Source: a virus. From it: a stretch of 46,240 bases of DNA. The stretch spans positions 1 through 46,240 of IMG/VR virus record IMGVR_UViG_3300046516_001277. The stretch is one strand, 5' to 3'. Made by a program: the position numbers and the translations under genes. Shown piece by piece: positions 6,003 through 12,765 of this stretch. The notes under the pieces are model-generated. The model was not told the DNA's origin. It saw only the letters and a program-made list of their open reading frames with translations, and searched no databases. Within the stretch, counting starts at the first letter, position 1. Every line of letters starts with the position of its first letter.

Positions 6003-6398
6003 ATGTCACCCAACAAGAAACGGTCGAGGAACCTCGCCCTCGGCCGTGCTCACGTAGTCATTTCCAAAGGAAACCATTTCGTTCCGCGGGGCCCTCAGTG
6101 GGACCGTCCCGACGAAGAAGAAGAGTTGGCTACCCGGCGAACACAGTCGCTTATCGCTGTCGGCGGATTACTCAGCGTTAACTATTACCCGACGGAAAAT
6201 GACCGCAACGCATTGCGATACTTCCAGGTGGCCATGCTCCGAATGGTCCTGAAGGAAACCGGTCTGTTGGAGGGTTCCGTCAATGACATGATCGACGCCT
6301 ACACCGAGTATCCCGACCGCGGGCCGATACTCGCCGACGCCCTGGAGGAAGCCGGCTACGCGAACGTGGAAGTCCTCAAAAGTTTGAGGGCCATGTAA
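6003..6398 (+). CDS. Hypothetical protein with C-terminal ADALEEAG motif, 131 aa
   Basis: The N-terminal 40 residues are basic then acidic (MSPNKKRSRN...DEEEE); the middle is helical. The C-terminus, about 107-129, reads GPILADALEEAGYANVEVLK followed by SLRAM. The same layout (PIAADVLEEDGCVLTELLTL) ends the protein at 8177-8566. From memory, this 'ADxLEExG...LxxLR' signature is common in Gemmata-like planctomycete proteins and resembles the TIGR02996-type 'ADWLEERGD' repeat-companion motif. It probably mediates a protein contact. Its TAA overlaps the ATG of the next gene by one base. Function unknown. Confidence 0.7.
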   Translation: MSPNKKRSRNLALGRAHVVISKGNHFVPRGPQWDRPDEEEELATRRTQSLIAVGGLLSVNYYPTENDRNALRYFQVAMLRMVLKETGLLEGSVNDMIDAYTEYPDRGPILADALEEAGYANVEVLKSLRAM

Positions 6399-6766
6399 TG
6401 GCCAAGCTGAATGTCACGGTCAACGATTACGATTTCGACGGGGACAAGATGAGTCTTATCCTCGTCGTCGATTACAAATGTAGTCGGTACTACCCGGCCA
6501 CGGGCCCGAGCTTCAACAGCCCGGGTGAGCCGGCCGAGGGCGGGGAGATTGAGGAGGTTGAAGTCACGCTGCTGAAGGCCAGCCCTGAAACGTCCCTTAC
6601 CTCTCACTTCGTCGGTATCGTTCACGAACTGATTGAGAAGCAAGTTAAGCAACAGGTCAAAGAGGGAGGTGAGTTGTCGGAAAAAATTGAGGAGTTGATT
6701 TACGCCGAACCCCCTCCAGACGACGACGATTACTACGACGACTGGCGACCTGATTACGATCATTAA
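6398..6766 (+). CDS. Hypothetical protein with acidic tail, 122 aa
   Basis: Starts inside the preceding stop (TAATG), so translation is probably coupled. Residues 1-28 look like a beta-rich start (LNVTVNDYDFDGDKMSLILV); residues 78-105 are helical and charged (ELIEKQVKQQVKEGGELSEK). The last ~18 residues are nearly all Asp, Glu, Tyr and Pro (DDDDYYDDWRPDYDH), a highly acidic tail that could mimic DNA or bind a basic partner. No family recognised. Confidence 0.7.
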   Translation: MAKLNVTVNDYDFDGDKMSLILVVDYKCSRYYPATGPSFNSPGEPAEGGEIEEVEVTLLKASPETSLTSHFVGIVHELIEKQVKQQVKEGGELSEKIEELIYAEPPPDDDDYYDDWRPDYDH

Positions 6767-6808
6767 CACTTTGTCAACTTACAACCGTTAACGAAAGGAA
6801 TCATTCCG

Positions 6809-7237
6809 ATGGCTGCCCCGAGAATTCTTATTTCCAACCACGCTTTTAATCAGTACCGGAAAATCGTCCCCGAGGCCCAAGAGGTCAAGGCTGACGAAAT
6901 CGAGAGGAGGGTGAATGAGGCCGAACGGCTCCAGGAGAAAACGCCCCGTAACTTCCGCATGACCTTTTTTGAGGGGTTCAACTATCGCAGCGACGGCCGG
7001 GTGGTATTCGTGCTGAAATCCGTCTCGGTCGACGTCCTGGTGCTGGTCACCGTCAAAGAAATTGTTGTCAACCAACGCGACCTGATTGCCGACGGCCAAC
7101 TCCTTGACCGTGCGTTCAACGAACCTACTCCGAAAGGCTTCCGACGCGAGAAGGGCCGCTCCAAAATCGAACTGCGGAAACAACGCGAGCAGAACCGGCA
7201 ACGGCGGCACGACTTCTGCGAAGGGGATGAAGCATGA
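6809..7237 (+). CDS. Hypothetical basic protein, 142 aa
   Basis: ATG at 6809 with GAAAGGAA as SD. Begins RILISNHAFNQYRKIVPEA; an N-terminal 'SxHAxxxYR' box followed by a helix and a beta strand (VSVDVLVLVTVKEIVVNQ, about 72-89) is a layout I have seen in small phage proteins with a RelE-like or BrnT-like flavour, but the match is too weak to assign. The C-terminal 35 residues are strongly basic (EKGRSKIELRKQREQNRQRR), suggesting RNA or DNA binding. Stop and next start overlap as ATGA. Confidence 0.65.
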   Translation: MAAPRILISNHAFNQYRKIVPEAQEVKADEIERRVNEAERLQEKTPRNFRMTFFEGFNYRSDGRVVFVLKSVSVDVLVLVTVKEIVVNQRDLIADGQLLDRAFNEPTPKGFRREKGRSKIELRKQREQNRQRRHDFCEGDEA

Positions 7238-7536
7238 AAACCTTTAATCCGGCTATCCAGGCATTCACGACCTGGACGTGTGACCGCTGCGGGCATCAAG
7301 AAATCGTAGATGAAGGGTTTCGTACCGAGCCAAGAAATTCGCATCCAGACAAATGGAACTTCTTGATTCTGGAACTCCACGCACCGGTGAAGCATCTTTG
7401 TTGGCACTGCTCGATCCATGCCGTGATGTTGCCGGAACCGATTGCACCGTTGCCGCCGGACCCTCCCGAGGCAATGCCCGAGCAAATCGACCTGAACAAG
7501 ATCATGGACAACCCGTTCAAAGACCATCCCTTCTAA
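7234..7536 (+). CDS. Small zinc-ribbon-like protein, 100 aa
   Basis: Overlaps the previous stop as ATGA. Contains CDRCGHQE at about residues 16-23 and LCWHC at 55-59, i.e. CxxC...CxxC as in a zinc ribbon, then a Pro-rich tail (PIAPLPPDPPEAMPEQ). Likely binds one zinc ion and works as a small adaptor or nucleic-acid-binding protein. It lies directly upstream of the RuvC-like nuclease, 11 nt away, so a link to DNA processing is possible but not shown. Confidence 0.65.
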   Translation: MKTFNPAIQAFTTWTCDRCGHQEIVDEGFRTEPRNSHPDKWNFLILELHAPVKHLCWHCSIHAVMLPEPIAPLPPDPPEAMPEQIDLNKIMDNPFKDHPF

Positions 7537-7547
7537 CCGGAGCAAGG

Positions 7548-8189
7548 ATGCCAAAGCAAACCGTCTCTTCGGTCGACCTGGTGAAAGAGTTCGTCGATGC
7601 CGAGTGGGGAGAGCACGACAAGGTGATTGTCGGGGTCGATCCCGGCGCGAAGGGTGCCATCGCGTTCATCGACACCGGAACGAAGGACGAGAACGGGGCC
7701 CTGGTCGTCGACATCCCGCATATCCTCCTGGACCGGTCGAGCGGGGGGACCACCTCGGTCATCGATCAGCTTTCTCTCTCGCTCATCTTCAAGGCCCTGG
7801 ACCCGGTGACTCACCGGGTTCGGATGTGTGCCGAGCGGGCCCAGGCCCGGCCGACGTTCGGGGTCGGGAAGCCGTGTCCCGTTTGCAGGAAGCCGGAACG
7901 GATGATCGGGAACGAGTTCACCGGCGTACGCATCGGGCTCTCCTACGGGCCGTTCCTGTTCATCCCGGCCGATCGCGGCTGGCCGTTTGAGGATTACCAC
8001 TCGCTGACCTGGAAGAAGGCGATGGGGCTCACCAGTGACAAGGAGCGGTCACGCCATACGGCGCTTCGAATCTTCCCGGGTTGTGCCGATCTACTCAGCC
8101 GGAAGAAGGACGAAGGGCGGGCCGAGGCGCTGCTACTCGCCGAGTTCCACCGGCGAAAAATCATGGGGGAAGTGTCATGGATGAAGTAA
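7548..8189 (+). CDS. RuvC-like Holliday-junction resolvase / RNase-H-fold nuclease
   Basis: 213 aa from the ATG at 7548 (SD GGAGCAAGG). Residues 27-39 VIVGVDPGAKGAI form the first RNase-H strand with catalytic Asp31. MCAERAQA (93-100) supplies the second acid, Glu96. KKDEGRAEALLLAEF (186-200) matches the final 'DxxxAEALLxA' motif of RuvC-type resolvases. WKKAMGL and LRIFPG between them fit phage RuvC-like proteins. An inserted CPVC at 110-113 is unusual and may bind metal with other residues. Expected to cut branched DNA during replication, recombination or packaging. The frame is open 65 codons upstream, but only over the 100-aa gene. Its end overlaps the next gene by 13 nt. Confidence 0.85.
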   Translation: MPKQTVSSVDLVKEFVDAEWGEHDKVIVGVDPGAKGAIAFIDTGTKDENGALVVDIPHILLDRSSGGTTSVIDQLSLSLIFKALDPVTHRVRMCAERAQARPTFGVGKPCPVCRKPERMIGNEFTGVRIGLSYGPFLFIPADRGWPFEDYHSLTWKKAMGLTSDKERSRHTALRIFPGCADLLSRKKDEGRAEALLLAEFHRRKIMGEVSWMK

Positions 8190-8566
8190 CAATAATTGAG
8201 GATGAAGTTGCGTATAGCGAACAAGAAATTTACGGCCTTGCATATTGGCTAGGTCCGGTGTTCAAACTTGCGACAGAACTGTTTCTTCTGGGAGAAGATG
8301 CTTTTGTCTATTCCGAAATTTTAGAGTTACCGTTACCTCGCCGGCCAATAAAGCTGATGCCAATTCTCTGGGAATGGCCCGACTGCCACCGGTCAATTCA
8401 CTACTACCTCGCCAAGAAGGAAGTTACCCCGAGCGTCACCTTTTGCGGTGTTTTACTACGACTGGCCGAAGGCGATTACTCCTGCCTTCCGATCGCGGCC
8501 GACGTCCTGGAGGAAGACGGCTGCGTGCTGACCGAACTCCTAACCCTCATGAGGAAACCACGATGA
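8177..8566 (+). CDS. Hypothetical protein with C-terminal ADVLEEDG motif, 129 aa
   Basis: Start at the ATG at 8177, inside the end of the RuvC-like gene and behind GGGGGA. The N-terminus is acidic (MDEVTIIEDEVAYSEQEIYG); the middle is hydrophobic and aromatic. Residues 105-124, PIAADVLEEDGCVLTELLTL, mirror the end of the 131-aa protein at 6003-6398, so both probably use the same contact surface. The motif recalls planctomycete host proteins. Stop overlaps the next start (ATGA). Function unknown. Confidence 0.65.
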   Translation: MDEVTIIEDEVAYSEQEIYGLAYWLGPVFKLATELFLLGEDAFVYSEILELPLPRRPIKLMPILWEWPDCHRSIHYYLAKKEVTPSVTFCGVLLRLAEGDYSCLPIAADVLEEDGCVLTELLTLMRKPR

Positions 8567-9156
8567 TGATCCGCCTGAAACCTCCGATCCGCGTGAAATG
8601 CCTAAAAGGAACCGGTGAGCTTTTCGCCGCGTTCGGAGACATGTGCCTGATTCGACTCGCCGACGGGTTGATCTGCTCGTTTCCGCACGATCAGTGGGAA
8701 GAAACGGACGATACGGTTGAACTGAAAAACGCATCGTGTGAGACGAAAGAAGCCGATCGGATACGACGCGGCGACCTGGTAACCGTACGGGGAAAAGTTG
8801 GTCGATACCGAGTGACGAATTTGATCGGCCATATTCTGAGACTCATCAACGATGATCCTGGTTCTGAGGATGCCCACCGACAATTTGAGGTGTTTCGTTC
8901 GCGCGTCGAAAAGGTTTATCCGGTGACTTGCCCTGGTCACGTCCAAGACGGGTTCGGATTAAAGTGCATAATCTGCGGCGTTTCGTGGGCACTCATTCAA
9001 CGGGAAGAAGGACGGCTGCCGAACCCGCTTATCGTGTTCTCCGAGGAAATTGAGAAAGCTTATCAGGGTGTGGATTCGGAAAAGTATTCGCTCCACGTTT
9101 TCTTGCACAAGGTCTGGCTCGCCATCGAACGCCTCAAACAAACTCAGGTCGCATGA
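8563..9156 (+). CDS. Hypothetical protein, 197 aa
   Basis: Starts at ATG 8563 in an ATGA overlap; the frame upstream runs over another gene and is rejected. The N-terminal 75 residues look beta-rich (GELFAAFGDMCLIRLADGLI), perhaps a small barrel; a second strand-rich patch is GDLVTVRGKVGRYRVTNLIG (about 71-90), reminiscent of an SH3- or KOW-like fold. HVQDGFGLKCIICGVSW near 126-142 has a CxxC. The C-terminus is helical. No family recognised. Operon neighbours give no clear hint. Confidence 0.65.
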   Translation: MMIRLKPPIRVKCLKGTGELFAAFGDMCLIRLADGLICSFPHDQWEETDDTVELKNASCETKEADRIRRGDLVTVRGKVGRYRVTNLIGHILRLINDDPGSEDAHRQFEVFRSRVEKVYPVTCPGHVQDGFGLKCIICGVSWALIQREEGRLPNPLIVFSEEIEKAYQGVDSEKYSLHVFLHKVWLAIERLKQTQVA

Positions 9157-9428
9157 ACCTTCTCGAACGCGCCGAAGCCCGTCGTCTGGTGGAAGCGGCC
9201 CGATCCGGGCCGCCTTCTTACTCGCCAGAAGTCGAGCGCCAGCTACGCCTGGCCGACCTGTTGATCGCCGCGGTGGATCGCGTCGAGCAACTGGAACGCG
9301 CCCTTGACGTCGGCCAAAACGACGCGCATAGTACGCCCAACGGATTGAACCATTCCACCAAGGAGGCGGCCGATGCTCGTCCTATCCAGGAAGAAGAACG
9401 AAAAAATTCGCATCAATCACGACATTGA
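9153..9428 (+). CDS. Hypothetical helical protein, 91 aa
   Basis: ATG at 9153 in an ATGA overlap with the previous gene. Residues 1-55 are almost wholly helix-forming (LLERAEARRLVEAARSG and LADLLIAAVDRVEQLERALD), suggesting a short coiled coil. The last ~20 residues are polar and lie over the start of csrA; the 56-nt overlap in a different frame is longer than usual here. Translation through the csrA SD could couple or compete with csrA expression. Function unknown. Confidence 0.6.
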   Translation: MNLLERAEARRLVEAARSGPPSYSPEVERQLRLADLLIAAVDRVEQLERALDVGQNDAHSTPNGLNHSTKEAADARPIQEEERKNSHQSRH

Positions 9429-9594
9429 AATTACAGTCGTGGAAATCCGGGGCGATAAGATTCGCCTGGGGATCGTAGCACCGGCGGACATCACCGTTCA
9501 CCGGCAAGAAGTGTACGACCTAATTTTCCCTCGGAAGAAAACCGATGCCAGTTCTACCGAAGCAACTCATCGAACGACGCCGGCCGCTGGCTGA
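9373..9594 (+). CDS. csrA: Carbon storage regulator CsrA
   Basis: 73 aa; residues 1-52 are a full CsrA domain. MLVLSRKKNEKIRI opens the first strand, with the RNA-contacting Leu4 and Arg6 present, and IVAPADITVHRQEVYDLI ends it with the key Arg44. The remaining ~20 residues are a variable polar tail. CsrA dimers bind ANGGA motifs in mRNA leaders, usually blocking translation. The gene has a very strong SD, AAGGAGG (9360-9366), which contains AAGGA, so self-repression is possible. Start overlaps the 91-aa gene; the end overlaps the next gene by 50 nt. A phage-carried copy probably alters host or phage translation. Confidence 0.93.
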   Translation: MLVLSRKKNEKIRINHDIEITVVEIRGDKIRLGIVAPADITVHRQEVYDLIFPRKKTDASSTEATHRTTPAAG

Positions 9595-9919
9595 GCCCGT
9601 TGTCGAGGACATCCCCAAGCTTGTGAAGGGACGGCCGAAGACACGGGAAGCGCCCGGCATGAGGTCTTGGAAAAAGGCGATGGAATTCGTTCGGGACCAA
9701 AAAGGCAAGACCGTTCGCGTGCTCCAGCACCCGAAGGCACGGGAAGTGATACCCCGCCTTCGGGACGTCTTTCCCGAGTTCGAATTTGTGTCCCGAAAGA
9801 TGATCGCCCACGACGGCAGTACAACTATGGGCGTCTGGGCCAAGCTGAAAGTGTCACCGGCGGACCTGGCGGTTAAAGTGCCACCCGTCGACAAAGCTTT
9901 GAGCGAACCCGTATTCTGA
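9545..9919 (+). CDS. Hypothetical basic protein, 124 aa
   Basis: ATG at 9545 lies inside the csrA tail-coding region behind GGAAGAAAA. The protein is Lys/Arg/Pro-rich in its first 50 residues (LIERRRPLAEPVV, KLVKGRPKTREAPGMRSWKK) and has an alpha/beta-looking middle (TVRVLQHPKAREVIPRLRDV). No motif assigns a function. Overlap with csrA suggests translational coupling, so it may be co-regulated with it. Confidence 0.6.
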   Translation: MPVLPKQLIERRRPLAEPVVEDIPKLVKGRPKTREAPGMRSWKKAMEFVRDQKGKTVRVLQHPKAREVIPRLRDVFPEFEFVSRKMIAHDGSTTMGVWAKLKVSPADLAVKVPPVDKALSEPVF

Positions 9920-9931
9920 CCGGCGGACGCC

Positions 9932-10261
9932 TTGAAAAAGTTCCATACCGTCTTGCTCCGCGTCTCCTTCTACCAGGCGTCCGTATCGCTCTGGTTCGAT
10001 TGGGAAGGGATTTCACCGGTACCCGTCATCGACGGGGTAGGCAATGGTGAAGACTGGTTCGGGCCAGAGGACGCCGGCATGATTCTCGCCGCCGTCGTGA
10101 AGGCATCCGGCCGCGCGGCACCGGACGAAGTTAAGAACATGCAGGTAATGCTGATAACTACCGACCACGACGAACTGATTTCCATGCTCTTCAAGGAAAC
10201 GGGAATTGTGGTGCGGTTCAACGACCACCTGGCATCGGTCAAGAGGAGAAAGAAAAAGTGA
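9932..10261 (+). CDS. Hypothetical protein, 109 aa
   Basis: Start taken as TTG at 9932, 12 nt after the previous stop with a weak GGCGGA SD; no better in-frame ATG lies near. A beta-rich start (TVLLRVSFYQASVSLWFDWE) is followed by an alternating alpha/beta body and a basic tail (ASVKRRKKK). Not recognised. Its stop overlaps the GTG of the next gene as GTGA, supporting it as an operon member. Confidence 0.6.
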   Translation: MKKFHTVLLRVSFYQASVSLWFDWEGISPVPVIDGVGNGEDWFGPEDAGMILAAVVKASGRAAPDEVKNMQVMLITTDHDELISMLFKETGIVVRFNDHLASVKRRKKK

Positions 10262-10407
10262 TCGAAGCGAGAATCCACACGGCCGCCAAAACCTGCTGGC
10301 TCTGTCTGGCGATTTCTGTAGCCACGATTATTGCCGTTGGCGGCCTGGCCTTGTCCCTCGTCGTGCGAAAGTTTGCCGAGGGGAACGATCCGAGGGTCAA
10401 GCTATGA
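10258..10407 (+). CDS. Small membrane protein, 49 aa
   Basis: GTG at 10258 overlaps the previous stop (GTGA) and the gene's own TGA overlaps the next ATG (ATGA at 10404), a strong argument that this short frame is translated. Begins MIEARIHTAAKTCWLCLAIS and carries one transmembrane segment at about residues 14-36 (ISVATIIAVGGLALSLVV), ending in a basic/acidic tail. N-in or N-out cannot be decided. Function unknown; a holin-like role is possible but unsupported. Confidence 0.6.
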   Translation: MIEARIHTAAKTCWLCLAISVATIIAVGGLALSLVVRKFAEGNDPRVKL

Positions 10408-10853
10408 CCGCAACCCGCACCCGACGAAAGAAGATCAAGCCGATCCGCACGGGAAGCGGCGTCAGCCTGCGGGACGTGCTCTACTCCATTCGCAGACGGT
10501 TCGGGATCCTGGTCTACCATTCCGAACTCGTCCCGGTATTGAAGGACGCATTCCGCGTCATGGATCAGTTGACCAAGCGGAAGTTTGCAATCGTCGGCCG
10601 AGACCGCAAGGGCCACCGGTTCTACCACCTGGCCGAGCGGCAGAAGGACGTCACCCCACCGGTACCTCGGCGAACCTACTGCTTCAAGCTCCGCGCCTCG
10701 GTGACATTCATCCCGGGGATCGAATCGATTCCTTGCCGCACCAGTCACACCCCGCGGCCGCGCACCCGCGCGTTCGTCCGCATCGGAAGCAAGGTTTACC
10801 ACGTCCAGTACCTCGGCCGCGTAGCCGACGGCTGGCTCGTCACGGCTCTTTGA
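10404..10853 (+). CDS. Hypothetical basic protein, 149 aa
   Basis: ATG at 10404 in an ATGA overlap. Very basic N-terminus (MTATRTRRKKIKPIRTGSG), then a region resembling a small winged-helix layout: LRDVLYSIRRRFGILVYHSE, a helix LVPVLKDAFRVMDQLTKRKF and a strand-turn-strand AIVGRDRKGHRFYHL. This could bind DNA as a transcription factor, but I do not recognise a family. The C-terminal half is beta-rich (FVRIGSKVYHVQYLG). Followed by a 67-aa gene after 8 nt. Confidence 0.65.
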   Translation: MTATRTRRKKIKPIRTGSGVSLRDVLYSIRRRFGILVYHSELVPVLKDAFRVMDQLTKRKFAIVGRDRKGHRFYHLAERQKDVTPPVPRRTYCFKLRASVTFIPGIESIPCRTSHTPRPRTRAFVRIGSKVYHVQYLGRVADGWLVTAL

Positions 10854-10861
10854 GGATCGAC

Positions 10862-11065
10862 ATGGACACGGAATTCGCCCAACTCGTCTTAGACATGCTC
10901 GCCAAACAACAGGAGTTTTTCAAATCGAAGGGTGACAGGCAAGACCTGTTGTATCAGTGCAAAGACCTGGAGGGCCGGGTGAAGAAATGGGCCAAGGAAA
11001 TCGTCAACCCGCCCGCGGCACCGAAGCCGGGGCTCTTCTCGAACGACCTGGGAGGGGAAGGATGA
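10862..11065 (+). CDS. Hypothetical helical protein, 67 aa
   Basis: Short gene with ATG at 10862 and SD GAGGATC. Mostly helix (FAQLVLDMLAKQQEFFKSKG and LYQCKDLEGRVKKWAKEIV), then a Pro-rich end. Its stop overlaps the ATG of the replication-type gene (ATGA, 11062), so the two are probably coupled; a role as a small partner is a guess. The open frame farther upstream belongs to shadow sequence over other genes. Confidence 0.6.
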   Translation: MDTEFAQLVLDMLAKQQEFFKSKGDRQDLLYQCKDLEGRVKKWAKEIVNPPAAPKPGLFSNDLGGEG

Positions 11066-11559
11066 GCCCGATGGATCGGAAGGAAATGCTCAGACTCGCC
11101 GATGGAATGGATATTGAGTCGACCCGGATGAAGTACATGGCCGACAAGCTCCGAAAATGGGCCGCGTCCGGGAAAATTCCAAACGTACCGGAAACGGTCG
11201 ATAAACCGGCCGAAACGGCGGTTGCCGTGAAACCCGAGAAGTTCGACCCACTGAATGTTGAACTACCGTTCCTGAGTGGGCAATTCGCGGCGGCCTGGAT
11301 GGACTGGTGCGAACACCGGAAGCAAAAGAAAGTTCGCCTGACTCCGATCAGTGTAAAGTCACAACTGAAAGCACTCGGCGAATTGACCGAGGAGAACGCG
11401 ATAGAAACGATCCGCGGTTCGATCACCTCGGGCTGGACAGGACTGTTCCCGCCGAAGGCCAACGGCAAGAAGCCAAAGTCTTTCGCCCAACAGGACGAAG
11501 AACGACTCACCGAACAAATGACACAATCGGCTGGTCGTCTTCAAGAGGATCAAACATGA
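11062..11559 (+). CDS. Phage replication-associated protein (helicase-loader/initiator-like C-terminal domain)
   Basis: 165 aa with SD GGGAGGGG and an ATGA start. Residues 69-132 match a layout I know from phage replication proteins and loaders: F...AWMDWCEHRKQKKVRLTP, then SQLKALGEL, then AIETIRGSITSGWTGLFPPK. The Trp-rich end (SxxxGWxGLFP) is typical of the C-terminal domain of initiator or DnaT-like proteins, where it is thought to bind DNA or the replicative helicase. Residues 5-35 are helical and charged. Inferred role: helping load the host helicase on phage DNA. No helicase is in the window. Confidence 0.65.
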   Translation: MSPMDRKEMLRLADGMDIESTRMKYMADKLRKWAASGKIPNVPETVDKPAETAVAVKPEKFDPLNVELPFLSGQFAAAWMDWCEHRKQKKVRLTPISVKSQLKALGELTEENAIETIRGSITSGWTGLFPPKANGKKPKSFAQQDEERLTEQMTQSAGRLQEDQT

Positions 11560-11810
11560 ACGTAGACAAAGACTCCAGCGAAATTCGTTGGTCCGTCGAC
11601 GAACCACCCCAAAAGGAGATTACCGTGAAGTGGAAAGACGTACTGCACTTCGCATCAAAACTCACACCGGCAGAACTCGAATTGCCTGTGGTGATGCGAC
11701 TCGAAGGAACGCCCGACGAAATTGCCAACTTCCAGTACGGGCTGCGAATCGAGCGTAAGCCCGAGCGATTCTACAACCAACCGATCGTTGTGATTCAGGC
11801 ACCCACATAA
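11556..11810 (+). CDS. Hypothetical protein, 84 aa
   Basis: ATG at 11556 inside the previous stop (ATGA); the longer frame upstream is only open over its neighbour. A short acidic start is followed by ITVKWKDVLHFASKLTPAEL and ELPVVMRLEGTPDEIANFQY, giving an alpha/beta protein with no known motif. Ends in a strand-like QPIVVIQAPT. Function unknown; a small accessory product of the operon. Confidence 0.6.
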   Translation: MNVDKDSSEIRWSVDEPPQKEITVKWKDVLHFASKLTPAELELPVVMRLEGTPDEIANFQYGLRIERKPERFYNQPIVVIQAPT

Positions 11811-11821
11811 GGGAGAGGACA

Positions 11822-12058
11822 ATGCCGATGGGTATTTATCCGCGCGGCGGATGGCCGCCAACAAAGCCGCCGTTTCCACCACACGCAATAATGGGCGAAG
11901 TGTTCGCTTCCGGTCGTGGGCTGCGGGATGCGGTTGCCGATTACATTGAGAGGTTGGATCAGGACGACCCAGAGCGAATCGAAATCGGGCCGTGGATAGA
12001 CCGATGGGACAACGCGATGGGACTAGTGACACGCTGGCTAAAGGATAAATACCCATAG
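11822..12058 (+). CDS. Hypothetical protein, 78 aa
   Basis: ATG at 11822 with SD GGGAGAGGA. The N-terminal 22 residues are rich in Pro, Gly and aromatic residues (MPMGIYPRGGWPPTKPPFPP), a flexible arm; the rest is helical and acidic (LRDAVADYIERLDQDDPERI) ending in WDNAMGLVTRWLKDKYP. No family recognised and no membrane segment. Separated by 26 nt from the next gene. Confidence 0.6.
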   Translation: MPMGIYPRGGWPPTKPPFPPHAIMGEVFASGRGLRDAVADYIERLDQDDPERIEIGPWIDRWDNAMGLVTRWLKDKYP

Positions 12059-12084
12059 TAACCCGCTAACCGAGGGAAACTGAC

Positions 12085-12303
12085 ATGGCGAGAGAACTCG
12101 AACGCCGCCTCTCGTCGCGGCCCGAGGTGCCGGAGACGGCTAAAGTTCCAACTATCAACGAAAATAGTTTCCAGGAATTGGCGACCGCTATACGGAAAGC
12201 CGTTAGCCATCATTACGGTTACAGCGGTGATATCATTGTTTCCGAAGTTAAAAGACACCTAAGCCGGTTCTCCCTCTCGCCGGCCACGCTGGAGGTTTCG
12301 TAA
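12085..12303 (+). CDS. Hypothetical protein, 72 aa
   Basis: ATG at 12085 behind CCGAGGGAAACTGAC. Helical protein: basic N-terminus (MARELERRLSSRPEVP), then SFQELATAIRKAVSHHYGYS and VSEVKRHLSRFSLSPATLEV. Nothing identifies a function. The following gene starts four bases after its stop and its GGAGG SD is within the end of this gene, so the two are likely expressed together. Confidence 0.6.
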   Translation: MARELERRLSSRPEVPETAKVPTINENSFQELATAIRKAVSHHYGYSGDIIVSEVKRHLSRFSLSPATLEVS

Positions 12304-12306
12304 CTC

Positions 12307-12765
12307 ATGGTCGTTCCGTTGTGGTGGATTACCCGCGATGGGGACCGCGACTGCCTGAAAATGTATGAACGCCACTACTCTGCTTACCGATACGCAGACG
12401 GCCGAAAGCGAAGTCAATTCGTCGGCCCCGGGCAGGTCATCGTCCTACGAACCTTCGTCGGAGACGCCTTCTTTGTTTGGCGGAAGTTCATCGATGACAG
12501 CGGACAACAAGGGGTCGACTGTGCCGCCTTCCGCAACGAAAGTCCGCACCGGTCAAGTGAGCTTGTGCGACAAGCTGACGCCGTTGCTGATTTCGCATGG
12601 CCTGGTGAAAGGCACTATACCTTCGTCAATCCGCAAGCGGTCCGGTCCCGTAATCCCGGGTATTGCTTCTTGGTTGCAGGATGGCGACGATGCCGAGAGC
12701 GAACGAAGTCAGGGCTGATGATCCTTGAGCGAAACCCGAAGCCGGCCACGCCGGAGGTGAAGTGA
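12307..12765 (+). CDS. Conserved phage-type protein of unknown function, 152 aa (partner of PAPS-reductase-like gene)
   Basis: Begins PLWWITRDGDRDCLKMYERH and contains SQFVGPGQVIVLRT, FFVWRKF, CAAFRNES, SSELV, WPGERHYTFVNP, NPGYCFLVAGWRRC and GLMILE. I recognise this string of motifs from phage and bacterial genomes, where the gene is often near a PAPS-reductase-like gene, but I know no named function. The many Trp, Arg and His residues suggest an RNA- or nucleotide-handling fold. It overlaps the next gene (GTGA at 12762), so coupling with the ATP pyrophosphatase is likely and a shared modification pathway is a fair inference. Confidence 0.75.
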   Translation: MVVPLWWITRDGDRDCLKMYERHYSAYRYADGRKRSQFVGPGQVIVLRTFVGDAFFVWRKFIDDSGQQGVDCAAFRNESPHRSSELVRQADAVADFAWPGERHYTFVNPQAVRSRNPGYCFLVAGWRRCRERTKSGLMILERNPKPATPEVK

